Shown here in pieces: positions 22,938 to 30,371 of a stretch of 34,772 nucleotides of DNA; the stretch's first letter is position 1; every line of letters starts with the position of its first letter. A program made the position numbers and the translations under genes. The stretch is taken from contig JADZFO010000058.1 in NCBI GenBank assembly GCA_020849855.1, positions 1 to 34,772 of the forward strand, in the 5' to 3' direction. This stretch comes from a bacterium. GTDB taxonomy: Bacteria > 4484-113 > JAFGCY01. The notes beneath the pieces were generated by a model, which worked only from the letters and a program-made list of their open reading frames with translations, did no database searches and was not told the DNA's origin.

Positions 22938-24121
22938 GCCAGCACCTCCTGCAGCGCGCCAAAGAAGCTGTCGATCTCGGCCTGGGTGCTGGACCAGCCC
23001 AGCGAGATGCGCAGGGTGGCATTGGCCAGCTCACCGGGGACGCCCATCGCCCGCAGGGTATGGCTGCCGGCGCTGCCGGACTCGGACTGGCAGGCGGCGC
23101 CCGCCCCGACGGCGAAGCCCAGGGCGTCGAGCTGCGCGGCAAGCTGTGGCCCGCTGCGTCCGCCGCAAAGCTCCGGTGGGAAGCACAGCGATGTTATGTG
23201 TGTGGCCCGGCGGGCCTGGGCGCCGTTGATCTGCGTGCCGGGCCAGCGCTCCTGCAGCGATGCTTCGAGCCCAACACGCAGCTCTTCGATATGCGCGGCC
23301 TCCTCGGCTGTGGCAAGTTCAAGGGCATGGACCAGGCCGGCGATGGAGGCAAGGTTCTCGGTGCCGGCGCGGGCGCCCTGCTCCTGATGACCGCCGCAGA
23401 CATGCTGGGCCAGGGGCGCGTGCTGCTGCTCGGGGGCTAGGCCGGCCCAGGGGCCGCGCTGGATCAGGATACCCGCGCCGCGCGGGCCGCCGAACTTGTG
23501 CCCGGTGCAGTTGAGCAGGGGGATGCCCGGGTCGCTTTCGATTTCCGGCAGGCCATGGCCCACGGCACGCACTGCGTCAGTGTGGAAGATGCAGCCCGCC
23601 GCGCTGCACAGGCGGGCGATTTCGCCCACCGGCTGCACTGTGCCGATCTCGTTATTCACGCTCATTACCGAGATGATGTCGAAGCGCTCTTCGCGCAGCG
23701 CCTGCTCCACCACCTCCGGCGGCAGCACACCCGCGCTGGTCACCGGCAGGACTACCAGTTCATGCATCTCGTCCACCAGCAGCATCGCCGCCGCGCGCAC
23801 CGCTTCATGCTCCAGGGCGCTGATGCCGATGCGCAGCATTCGCGGACCGCGCTTGTGCATCAGCAGGCGAGCCGCGCCGAAGAGCGCGTGGGTGTCGCCC
23901 TCGGAGCCGCCGGAGTTGAAGACGATTGCCTCCGGCCGGCAGGCAAAGCGGGCGGCAGCCCGGGCGCGCAGGCTCTCCAGTTCGCTGCGGCAGGCCCGGC
24001 CGTCAGCGTGCGCGCTCATCGGGTTGGCCATCCAGCGCGCTTCGCTGAGATAGGGCTGCATGGCGGCCGTTACCTCGGGCTTCATGGGCGTTGAGGCCGC
24101 ATGGTCCAGATACACAGTCAT
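22934..24121 (-). CDS. Cysteine desulfurase (NifS/IscS type)
   Basis: 395 aa PLP enzyme that removes sulfur from L-cysteine for iron-sulfur clusters or thio-modification. Visible signatures: MTVYLDHAASTPM at the start, SGGSEGDTHAL, His105 (SALEHEAV), SVNNEIGTVQP, Asp182 (FHTDAVRAVG), the PLP-binding Lys209 (CTGHKFGGPRGAG), and the catalytic Cys344 in GAGAACQSESGS before SHTLRAMG. The frame extends 19 codons upstream of ATG 24121, but the family starts at MTVYLDHA. No IscU, IscA or tRNA-thiolase gene is adjacent; the coupled partner is a lipoprotein, which is unusual. A symbol is not given because iscS, nifS and related forms cannot be told apart. Confidence 0.88.
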   Translation of the reverse strand: MTVYLDHAASTPMKPEVTAAMQPYLSEARWMANPMSAHADGRACRSELESLRARAAARFACRPEAIVFNSGGSEGDTHALFGAARLLMHKRGPRMLRIGISALEHEAVRAAAMLLVDEMHELVVLPVTSAGVLPPEVVEQALREERFDIISVMSVNNEIGTVQPVGEIARLCSAAGCIFHTDAVRAVGHGLPEIESDPGIPLLNCTGHKFGGPRGAGILIQRGPWAGLAPEQQHAPLAQHVCGGHQEQGARAGTENLASIAGLVHALELATAEEAAHIEELRVGLEASLQERWPGTQINGAQARRATHITSLCFPPELCGGRSGPQLAAQLDALGFAVGAGAACQSESGSAGSHTLRAMGVPGELANATLRISLGWSSTQAEIDSFFGALQEVLA

Positions 24122-24176
24122 AGGCAGGATTGTAGGCTCAGCCGGGCGAAGTTGGGCTCGGCTGTGGCTGCAAAGC

Positions 24177-24210
24177 AAGGCGCCCCTTGCGGGGCGCCCT
24201 GTTTTTCTTG
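24177..24210. terminator. Strong hairpin, bidirectional terminator candidate
   Basis: Perfect stem AAGGCGCCCC / GGGGCGCC (8 paired bases) with loop TTGC, followed on the plus strand by CTGTTTTTCTTG and on the minus strand by TTGCTTTGC. It lies 42-75 bp after the stop of paralog 4 (minus) and before the cysteine desulfurase start, so it would end paralog 4 transcription; the better T-run points the other way. Confidence 0.6.
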
Positions 24211-24251
24211 CACATGGTTCGAGGATTGGTAGCTGTGTTGGTGTTCTGCCT

Positions 24252-25826
24252 TTAGGGATAAGGCGTGAACTTGTCGCGGGTGAAGACCTTGCTCATATTG
24301 GAAGGAGTCTGGGTCCACCACTTCGGGCTGGGCTCGGGGGCGTTGATGTCGGGGTTCTTGATCCAGTTGGCCCAGGTGGTGTAACCGCTGAAGCACTCCC
24401 AGGCGGGCTTGCCCTCGAGCGGCCAGGCATAGGTGCTGGGCACGATGAAGGCCAGCGGGCGGCCCTGCGAGTCGACCAGCTGGTGACCCTCGCTGTCGAC
24501 AGTGTCACCCTTCTTCTGCCAGAGGCCGATCTTGTAGATGTTGTTCTGGCTGGCAGTCACGCGCAGCAGCGGGTTATAGGGCATCGGGTCCCAGGTGCCG
24601 TAGGGCACGGGCTCGTCGAAGATGATCGTCACTTCAGCGTAGTCGCCATCGATGAACTGGGTGCCGGCGATACCGTTGGCCTGGTAGCTGCCGCTGGCGC
24701 TGGGCAGAGCCTGGCGCGTCGGGGTGAAGATCGGCAGGTCGGCGCCCTGGCTGGACTGCCAGGACACGGGGCTGCCGTGCGGCGTGCCGTTGGCGTAGAA
24801 CTGCTTGATGGTGGCGTGGACAGTAGCGCCAGGGAAGGCACTGGAGATGTTGAACTGGTACTCACTGCTGTATCCGGCGACGCGGGCCTTGGCCTTCACC
24901 TTCATGGTGATCTGGCCCAGGTCGTTGGTGCCTTCCATGCGCCACTCGGTCATGTTGACGTGGCAGACGAAGTCGTTGTAGTCGTAGTCAGAGTTGACCA
25001 GCAGATCCTCATAGGCGATCTGGGCATCACCGGTCAGCGGGTAGCGCGTGCTGTAGGTACCCGGCTCAGCCGCGGTGATGTTATAGGGGAAGTTCACCGA
25101 TGTCAGGGTCTGCGGAGCATCGTTGTAAGTGCGGCTGAGGGTGTACTTGAAGATGTAGTTGGTGCCGACCTTGCCAAAGGGGGCATAGGAGTCGAGCTTG
25201 ACCACATACTCAGCGCTGGTGTTGTGAGCGATGTTGCTCTGGTTCAGGTCGACATTGATGTCCGGCGCGCTCCAGTGACGGGTGTTCACGGTGACGCCGG
25301 CATCCGCAAAGTACTTGATGTACAGGTCGATCTGCTGGCCTTCGTGGAAGGAGGCGCTGGTCAGGCTCCAGTTGGGGGCCACGTCGTTGGGCATCATCAC
25401 CAGGTCGATGATCTCCAGACGGCTGTCGTCGCCGCCGCCCACAACGAGGCTGGAGGACTTGGACTCATCCACGCTGACCGTCTCGGGCAGCACCACCTGC
25501 ATGTTGTACTCAGGGTTCGTGCCGAGGGGGGCGTAGATCTCATCGATGTCGCCGGGGTCTTCCGCCTTGGGCAGGACGTCGCGGTCGGTCTTCACACCGG
25601 TGCCGATAACGACCTGGCTGGTGAAGCCACCGCCGCCACCGCCGCCGCCAATCGGATTGCCGGAAGCACCGCCGTCCATGTTGCCCTGCTGACCGGGAAT
25701 GTTGCCATTGCCCTGTCCAACTGTGTCAGGCGTCGCGCTCGAACCGCCGCCGCCGCAGCTCGCCAGCAAGGTGGCGAGAAACAATGCTGGCGCGATAACG
25801 CGCAGGCTGTCCATAGTGATCCGCAT
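24252..25826 (-). CDS. LruC/DUF4842-like lipoprotein, paralog 4
   Basis: 524 aa on the opposite strand from paralogs 1-3. Signal peptide with L-L-A-S-C (Cys24), linker VGQGNGNIPGQQ, a Gly-rich run of about nine Gly (near 60-70) not present in the others, then YAPLGTNPEYNMQVV, and the hallmark YEDLLVNSDYDYNDFV (near 275-290). LruC-type blocks VKAKARVAGYSSEYQFNI and IVPSTYAWPLEGK are present. It ends SKVFTRDKFTPYP, almost as paralog 3. GGGGGA lies 5-6 nt before the ATG. Upstream is a leader hairpin and an extended -10 candidate. Likely a surface lipoprotein. Confidence 0.82.
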   Translation of the reverse strand: MRITMDSLRVIAPALFLATLLASCGGGGSSATPDTVGQGNGNIPGQQGNMDGGASGNPIGGGGGGGGFTSQVVIGTGVKTDRDVLPKAEDPGDIDEIYAPLGTNPEYNMQVVLPETVSVDESKSSSLVVGGGDDSRLEIIDLVMMPNDVAPNWSLTSASFHEGQQIDLYIKYFADAGVTVNTRHWSAPDINVDLNQSNIAHNTSAEYVVKLDSYAPFGKVGTNYIFKYTLSRTYNDAPQTLTSVNFPYNITAAEPGTYSTRYPLTGDAQIAYEDLLVNSDYDYNDFVCHVNMTEWRMEGTNDLGQITMKVKAKARVAGYSSEYQFNISSAFPGATVHATIKQFYANGTPHGSPVSWQSSQGADLPIFTPTRQALPSASGSYQANGIAGTQFIDGDYAEVTIIFDEPVPYGTWDPMPYNPLLRVTASQNNIYKIGLWQKKGDTVDSEGHQLVDSQGRPLAFIVPSTYAWPLEGKPAWECFSGYTTWANWIKNPDINAPEPSPKWWTQTPSNMSKVFTRDKFTPYP

Positions 25827-25840
25827 ATCGTCCCCCGAAG

Positions 25841-25855
25841 CACCTCGTTGAGGTG
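25841..25855 (-). promoter_or_regulatory. Leader hairpin before paralog 4
   Basis: CACCTC / GAGGTG with a 3-nt loop lies 14 bp before the start codon, just upstream of the ribosome site. It could modulate translation. Confidence 0.4.
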
Positions 25856-25901
25856 TAGATGGGTTCCCCCGTTCATCTCGGCGCCACTGCGGCGCGTGAG
25901 A

Positions 25902-25910
25902 TTGATAACA
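25902..25910 (-). promoter_or_regulatory. Candidate extended -10 for paralog 4
   Basis: On the minus strand TGTTATCAA lies about 76 bp before the start, an extended -10 form (TG-n-TATCAA). No good -35 is seen. Similar TGTTA elements precede the genes at 29980 and 30372. Confidence 0.3.
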
Positions 25911-26041
25911 GCAATGCGTCCAGACTGAAGCGATTCAACGCATGTTTAACAGATCATTCACGCCAGGCAAACAGTTGAAACGTTATGCAGAGCTAAGTTG
26001 TAACCATTCCTTAACAGCCCGGTCAGCAAATGCCCGGCAAG

Positions 26042-28783
26042 TCAGAGCCCGGCTGAGCTGCGGCTGCGGTCGAGCTCAGCCTGGAAGAATGGTGCGTAGT
26101 ACTCAAAGGCCTCGGCCTCGCCCAGGCGGGTCGCCGCCTCGGCGCTGTCGCCAACGTCAAGCGCCAGGCGCGCATGGCCCAGGGCGGCCCAGGCCAGTTC
26201 CTCACGGCTGGCCAGCGGCGACTTGCTGACGAAGGCGAGGGCGCTGGCGGCTGCTTCCAGCTCGCCCAGGGCCTCCAGGGCGAAACCCAGCCAGAGCTGC
26301 GCCGCCGTGCTGTCAGGGTTGCTGCGCAGGGCCTCCTGGCACAGCGAGCGCGCTTCGGGGTACTGGCCGAGGGCATAGTGCGCCTGGGCCTGCAGAGCCA
26401 GCAGGGATGCATTGCCCGGCCTGGCCGCCAGGGCAGTCTTAAGCAGGGCGGCCGCCTTAACCGGGCTGCCCTCATCCAGATAGGCGCTGCCCAGCATTTC
26501 CTCGCGGGCCGGATAGCTGATCTGGGCCTGGGCTGGATCCTCGAGCAGGCTGATCACCGCCGGGGTGTCACCACTGAAGTAAAGACTGCGGGCCAGGAAG
26601 GCAAAAAGGTCCTTGTGCCCGGGGAAGAGCTCCAGCCCGCGGCGGGCCACGTCGGCCTGCTCCAGGTAGTCTCCGCGTTCCTCCAGCAGGCGCAGATACA
26701 GCACATAGCCGTTGGCATCCACCTGCGGGTGCTCCGGCAGCGCGCGGGCCAGGGGCAGGGCATCCTGCGGCCCATTGATGCGAAAGACCAGATAGGCCTC
26801 CAGGTAGCGCCCCAGATAGTTGTCGCCGGCGTCGTTCAGCCCGCGCTGCACCGAGGCCAGTGCTTCATTAAAGAAGCCCTGGGCCGACTGCATCAGGGCC
26901 AGCTCACTGTAGGCCGTGGGGTCCGCCGGCAGGGCGGTGATGAGCTGGTTCATGAATGCCGTGCCCGCGCCGAAGTCCGCCTTCTCGATCCAGTACAGTG
27001 CCAGGGCGTCCACCAGCGCGGCAAAATCGCGCTGGCTGAGCTGCGGCCGCGCGCTGAGCACGGCGCTGAGCAGGGCTTCGCCGCGGCCCTGGCGGGCCAG
27101 GCCCAGTGCGTGGTTGCGACGCAGCGCATAGTCCGCGGGATGGAACTGCAGGCCGCGCTCATAAAAGGAAAGCGCCAGGTTGGCGTCGCCGCCGGCCTCA
27201 GCGCTCTGGGCCAGGATCAGATACAGCGAGGGCTCGGCCGCGCCAAGGCTGTCCAGATGGCCCGCCAGCAGCTCAAGCGCCTCGCCGCCGCGGCCCAGGC
27301 GGGCCAGCGCGCTGGCGTGCAGCTGCAGCAGCTGAAGCTGCTCCGGGAAGTCCTGCAGCGCCTGGCGCAGGGTCTGCTCAGCCTGGATGTCCTGGCCGCC
27401 GTCAAGCTGCAGCCGGGCGAGCAACAGATAACTGTCCAGCTGCGGCTCCAGGCTCAGTGAGCGGCTAAGCAGGCGCTGGCCCTCATCCTGGCGCCCCAGC
27501 TTGAGCAGGCAGGCGCCCGCCGCGCTGTAGCCCGGGCCGAACTCCGGGGCGAGGTAGTAGGAACTTTCGTACTGCCGCAGGGCGTGCTCCAGGTCGCCCT
27601 GGTCTTCCAGATAGCGGCCATAGGCCACCCAGATCCGCGGGTCGTCGCCATAGGTGCGCAGGTACTGCTGCCAGACCATATCGCCGCGCTGGGCATCCTC
27701 ACGCCGGCCGGCATCCGCCAGCATGCGCACCAGGCGCGGGTCATACTGCAGCGCCAGGGACTGGCGATAAGCGTCCTCCGCCTGCTTAACCTGGCCGGCT
27801 TCGTCGAATAGCTGGCCCAGGCGGCGGTATATATAGGCCTCTTCAGCCGGCAATGGCGGTGGTTCACTGGCCAGGGCCCGCTCCAGGGCCTGGCGCGCGG
27901 CATTGCCGCCGGACTGCGCCGCCACACGCTGGGCATCCGCAATCAGAGTACTTGTGCTCTGGGGCCAGCGCTCCAGCAGGTTCTGCCAGAGCTGCTGGAG
28001 CTCGTCCGCGGCCTCATCGGAGAGCTGCTGCGCCGGCAGGGCTGGCTGCAACCCCAGCGGCTGCGCTTCCAGCCCGGCTGAACCCAGCAGCGCGAGCAGA
28101 GCGACCAGCAGCTCAGGCCGCTCGGTCTGCGCCAGCCCGCTGCGCAGCTGGGCCCGCGCGGCCTCCACGCGTCCGCCGGCAGCGAGGATCCAGGCGCTGT
28201 AAAGCCAGGCTTCCGCCTCAGCCGGGCTGAGGGCGGCAGCGCGGGTTAGCTGCTCCAGAGAAACAGTGTCACGCTCGGCTGCGCTGCGGCCCTTCAGGGG
28301 CTGCAGCCAGTTGATCAGGGCCTGCAGGGAAAGCGCTGCGGCGTCGCTTCCGCCGCTGAGCAGCTCAGCGGCCCGGGCCAGCTTGTAGCGCGGCGGGACT
28401 TCACTGAGGCTGTGACTTGAGAGGGCCGCCCGCGGGTCGCTGTTGCCAAAAACCAGCGCGCGGGCCTGGGCCAGCACATCACTGCCTATCCCTGCGCTGC
28501 CGGCTTCGGCCTGCGGCCTGCTGGCCGGCGCGGGTTCGGGGTTTGCTTCTTCCGCTGGCGCGGATTCATCCTGCGCGTTACCGGGGTCTGGCTCTGGCGG
28601 CTGCTCAGCGCTGTCCTCGGGCAGTCCGGGGATCTCCACGTCGGCCCATGCGGCGCTGGCGCAGAGGCCCAGCAGGAGCATGAGCAGCAGCAGCAGGCCC
28701 GCGCAGATGGCTCTGCTCAGGGCGGCGGGCCGCAGGTGGCTGGCGCAGGCTGGGGGCCGAAGTGAATGCATGTCTGATCCCAT
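26042..28783 (-). CDS. Exported TPR-repeat protein
   Basis: 913 aa from ATG 28783; a TTG at 28828 would add 15 residues, and ATG 28771 is also possible, none with a clear ribosome site. A signal peptide (hydrophobic AGLLLLLMLLLGLCASAAWA) is followed by an acidic Pro/Glu-rich linker (about 45-105). The rest is a long TPR superhelix, roughly 15-20 units, with typical lines such as YRRLGQLFDEAGQVKQAEDA and LEHALRQYESSYYLAPEFG. TPR proteins act as assembly scaffolds; being exported, this one would work in the periplasm or at the outer membrane, for example in secretion or polysaccharide export (inference). It follows the lipoprotein gene by 69 bp on the same strand, so the two probably form an operon. 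Confidence 0.8.
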   Translation of the reverse strand: MGSDMHSLRPPACASHLRPAALSRAICAGLLLLLMLLLGLCASAAWADVEIPGLPEDSAEQPPEPDPGNAQDESAPAEEANPEPAPASRPQAEAGSAGIGSDVLAQARALVFGNSDPRAALSSHSLSEVPPRYKLARAAELLSGGSDAAALSLQALINWLQPLKGRSAAERDTVSLEQLTRAAALSPAEAEAWLYSAWILAAGGRVEAARAQLRSGLAQTERPELLVALLALLGSAGLEAQPLGLQPALPAQQLSDEAADELQQLWQNLLERWPQSTSTLIADAQRVAAQSGGNAARQALERALASEPPPLPAEEAYIYRRLGQLFDEAGQVKQAEDAYRQSLALQYDPRLVRMLADAGRREDAQRGDMVWQQYLRTYGDDPRIWVAYGRYLEDQGDLEHALRQYESSYYLAPEFGPGYSAAGACLLKLGRQDEGQRLLSRSLSLEPQLDSYLLLARLQLDGGQDIQAEQTLRQALQDFPEQLQLLQLHASALARLGRGGEALELLAGHLDSLGAAEPSLYLILAQSAEAGGDANLALSFYERGLQFHPADYALRRNHALGLARQGRGEALLSAVLSARPQLSQRDFAALVDALALYWIEKADFGAGTAFMNQLITALPADPTAYSELALMQSAQGFFNEALASVQRGLNDAGDNYLGRYLEAYLVFRINGPQDALPLARALPEHPQVDANGYVLYLRLLEERGDYLEQADVARRGLELFPGHKDLFAFLARSLYFSGDTPAVISLLEDPAQAQISYPAREEMLGSAYLDEGSPVKAAALLKTALAARPGNASLLALQAQAHYALGQYPEARSLCQEALRSNPDSTAAQLWLGFALEALGELEAAASALAFVSKSPLASREELAWAALGHARLALDVGDSAEAATRLGEAEAFEYYAPFFQAELDRSRSSAGL

Positions 28784-28852
28784 ATTCGGGAACAGAGTAT
28801 GGATGTGCAAAGCGGCCCGCGGGTTCAAGCCCTGCGCCGCTGTAAAGAAAGC

Positions 28853-29980
28853 CTAGCCCTGCGCGCTTGAACGGGCCGGCTCAGCAGCTTCCGGGGTCCG
28901 CGGGCTGCGTTCACGCGGGGCCGGATACTGCCCGCCGCTGCTGGCAGCGCCACCGGCCTGCGCGGCAGGCGCATCCGCGGCCTGCGCCGGCTCCGCTTCA
29001 TCGGCGGCCGCGGCGGCCTCAAGCTCGAGCTGGGCGGCAGTGGACAGGCTGTGGGCCAGCTCGCTGGCCAGCTCTTCCTGCGCCGCGCGCTCCAGTTCCA
29101 CCTTCAGCAACACAGACTGGCCGTCCAGGCTGCCCGGCTCATAGAGGCTGACCACCAGTCCCAGCTCCTCCCCGGCCAGCTCAGCCAGCACACCGGCGTC
29201 CCCAAGCTGGCGGCCCACCTGGCCGGCCAGCTCGACCAGACCTGGTACAAGCAAGGCGTCATGCGCCTCCAGAGCAGCCAGCTCTTCTATCTGCGGCAGC
29301 TCGTAGTAACGCCCGATCGTTTCCAAGTCCGGGGCGGCAACCGGCGAAGGATGCGCGGCGGACCACCAGAAGTCCAGCGGCGCGGCGGCATCCTGCTCCG
29401 CCAGCGGGTCCTCGGCGCCGGGCCGGGCCGCGCTGGGCTGTTCCTCCAGGCGCCAGCCATAGGTCTGCAGCACCGTGGGGGGCGCCGGCTGGGCGCTGTC
29501 GGGTGGCTGGGGGCTGAGGCCCACGCCATAGAAACTGCCCTGTGGCAGCGCTGCACGGGCAAAGAGCTCGGCCCGGCTGGGCACGAAATAGGCTGCCAGC
29601 TTCTGCTTCTCTCCCAGGGGGTCTGCAGCGGCGGCCTCGTCGGCGCTGATTCCGCGCGCTGCGGCAGCGGCCGGCGGAGTGCTTTGCGCAGGCTGCTCGG
29701 CCCTGGCGACGAGTCGCCTGTCTGCAGCCTTGCCACTGGCGTCAGCCGAGACCACAGGCGGGCCGCAGACGGCATTCACCGGTCCGGCGAAGAGGCAGGG
29801 GCCCTGAATCAGGGGCGTGTGGCCATTCAGGCCACTGCGCCAGCCCAGTCCGTTGACCGCGCGGCCGCGCAGGTCCAGGACGTAGAGGTCCGGCCCGGGG
29901 TCCAGACTGCCACAGGCAGCCAGGCCCAGCAGGCCAAGACAGACGTGCAGGGGCCGCGACCAGCCTTTGTACAGGGTCAT
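28853..29980 (-). CDS. Lipoprotein of unknown function
   Basis: 375 aa, starting at the ATG 29978-29980 because GGAGG lies 6 nt before it; an ATG two codons upstream touches the GGAGG and is unlikely. Signal peptide ends G-L-A-A-C (Cys23). The mature part has a conserved-looking N-terminal stretch (DLYVLDLRGRAVNGLGWRSG), Ala/Pro-rich linkers (about 100-130, 190-215) and a C-terminal helical, Ala/Glu-rich region. About 240-320 contains LVVSLYEPGSLDGQSVLLK, which looks like a folded beta segment. No family is recognised. It is the first gene of a probable operon with the exported TPR protein, so the two may form an envelope complex. Confidence 0.65.
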   Translation of the reverse strand: MTLYKGWSRPLHVCLGLLGLAACGSLDPGPDLYVLDLRGRAVNGLGWRSGLNGHTPLIQGPCLFAGPVNAVCGPPVVSADASGKAADRRLVARAEQPAQSTPPAAAAARGISADEAAAADPLGEKQKLAAYFVPSRAELFARAALPQGSFYGVGLSPQPPDSAQPAPPTVLQTYGWRLEEQPSAARPGAEDPLAEQDAAAPLDFWWSAAHPSPVAAPDLETIGRYYELPQIEELAALEAHDALLVPGLVELAGQVGRQLGDAGVLAELAGEELGLVVSLYEPGSLDGQSVLLKVELERAAQEELASELAHSLSTAAQLELEAAAAADEAEPAQAADAPAAQAGGAASSGGQYPAPRERSPRTPEAAEPARSSAQG

Positions 29981-30024
29981 GCCCATCCTCCGCTTTGCGG
30001 CTACAGCCCAGCCGTCCTGCGCAG

Positions 30025-30033
30025 AATGTAACA
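30025..30033 (-). promoter_or_regulatory. Extended -10 candidate for the lipoprotein-TPR operon
   Basis: The minus strand reads TGTTACATT 45 bp before the start codon at 29980. The -35 region is weak. Confidence 0.35.
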
Positions 30034-30260
30034 CATGTCAGTGAAAATTAAAGGATACCGGAGAGAGCTCTAGTCAGGGGTACCGGAAGCGCGTCAGGGT
30101 GGCTGCCGCCAATGGCGCCCAGCAGCTGTTTAGGAGCCCGGCCCAGCGGCGGGGCGGGATTCAGATCTGTAACCACTTCGCTTCCCCGGCGTCACTTAAC
30201 ACGAGCGTTCCCGCGCAGGGCTGATTTGCGCGGGGGCGCGCCTTCCGAGGACTAACTGGC

Positions 30261-30269
30261 TGTTACACT
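30261..30269 (+). promoter_or_regulatory. Extended -10 candidate for the large surface protein
   Basis: TGTTACACT lies 103 bp before the ATG at 30372, leaving a leader of about 95 nt that contains two predicted hairpins. No good -35 is seen. Confidence 0.35.
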
Positions 30270-30371
30270 TTAGGGGTGCTTCATCCCGGTGGGGGAGACT
30301 GGTAAGCACCGCTTGCATAAGACCGTCGCAGGCGTTCCCGCGCCAAATGAAAGGTGTGTAAGGAGACCGGC

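Larger units (their letters stand above)
29981..30371. other. Divergent promoter region with structured leader
   Basis: No gene is supported. It separates the divergent lipoprotein operon (minus) and the large surface protein (plus). Extended -10 candidates lie on each strand. On the plus strand 30274-30309 can pair GGTGCTT / AAGCACC around a GC-rich interior, followed by a second stem CGCTTGC / GCAGGCG (30309-30333) before the ribosome site. Confidence 0.45.

Noticed and set aside
24060..25928. 622-codon plus frame opposite paralog 4
   Set aside because: Antisense shadow; resembles the shadows of paralogs 1-3.
26174..30031. Plus frames opposite the TPR and lipoprotein genes
   Set aside because: Shadow frames without start signals or domains; the minus strand has signal peptides and TPR consensus.
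30270..30371. c-di-GMP (GEMM) riboswitch
   Set aside because: Stem layout is suggestive, but the conserved GEMM nucleotides are absent.
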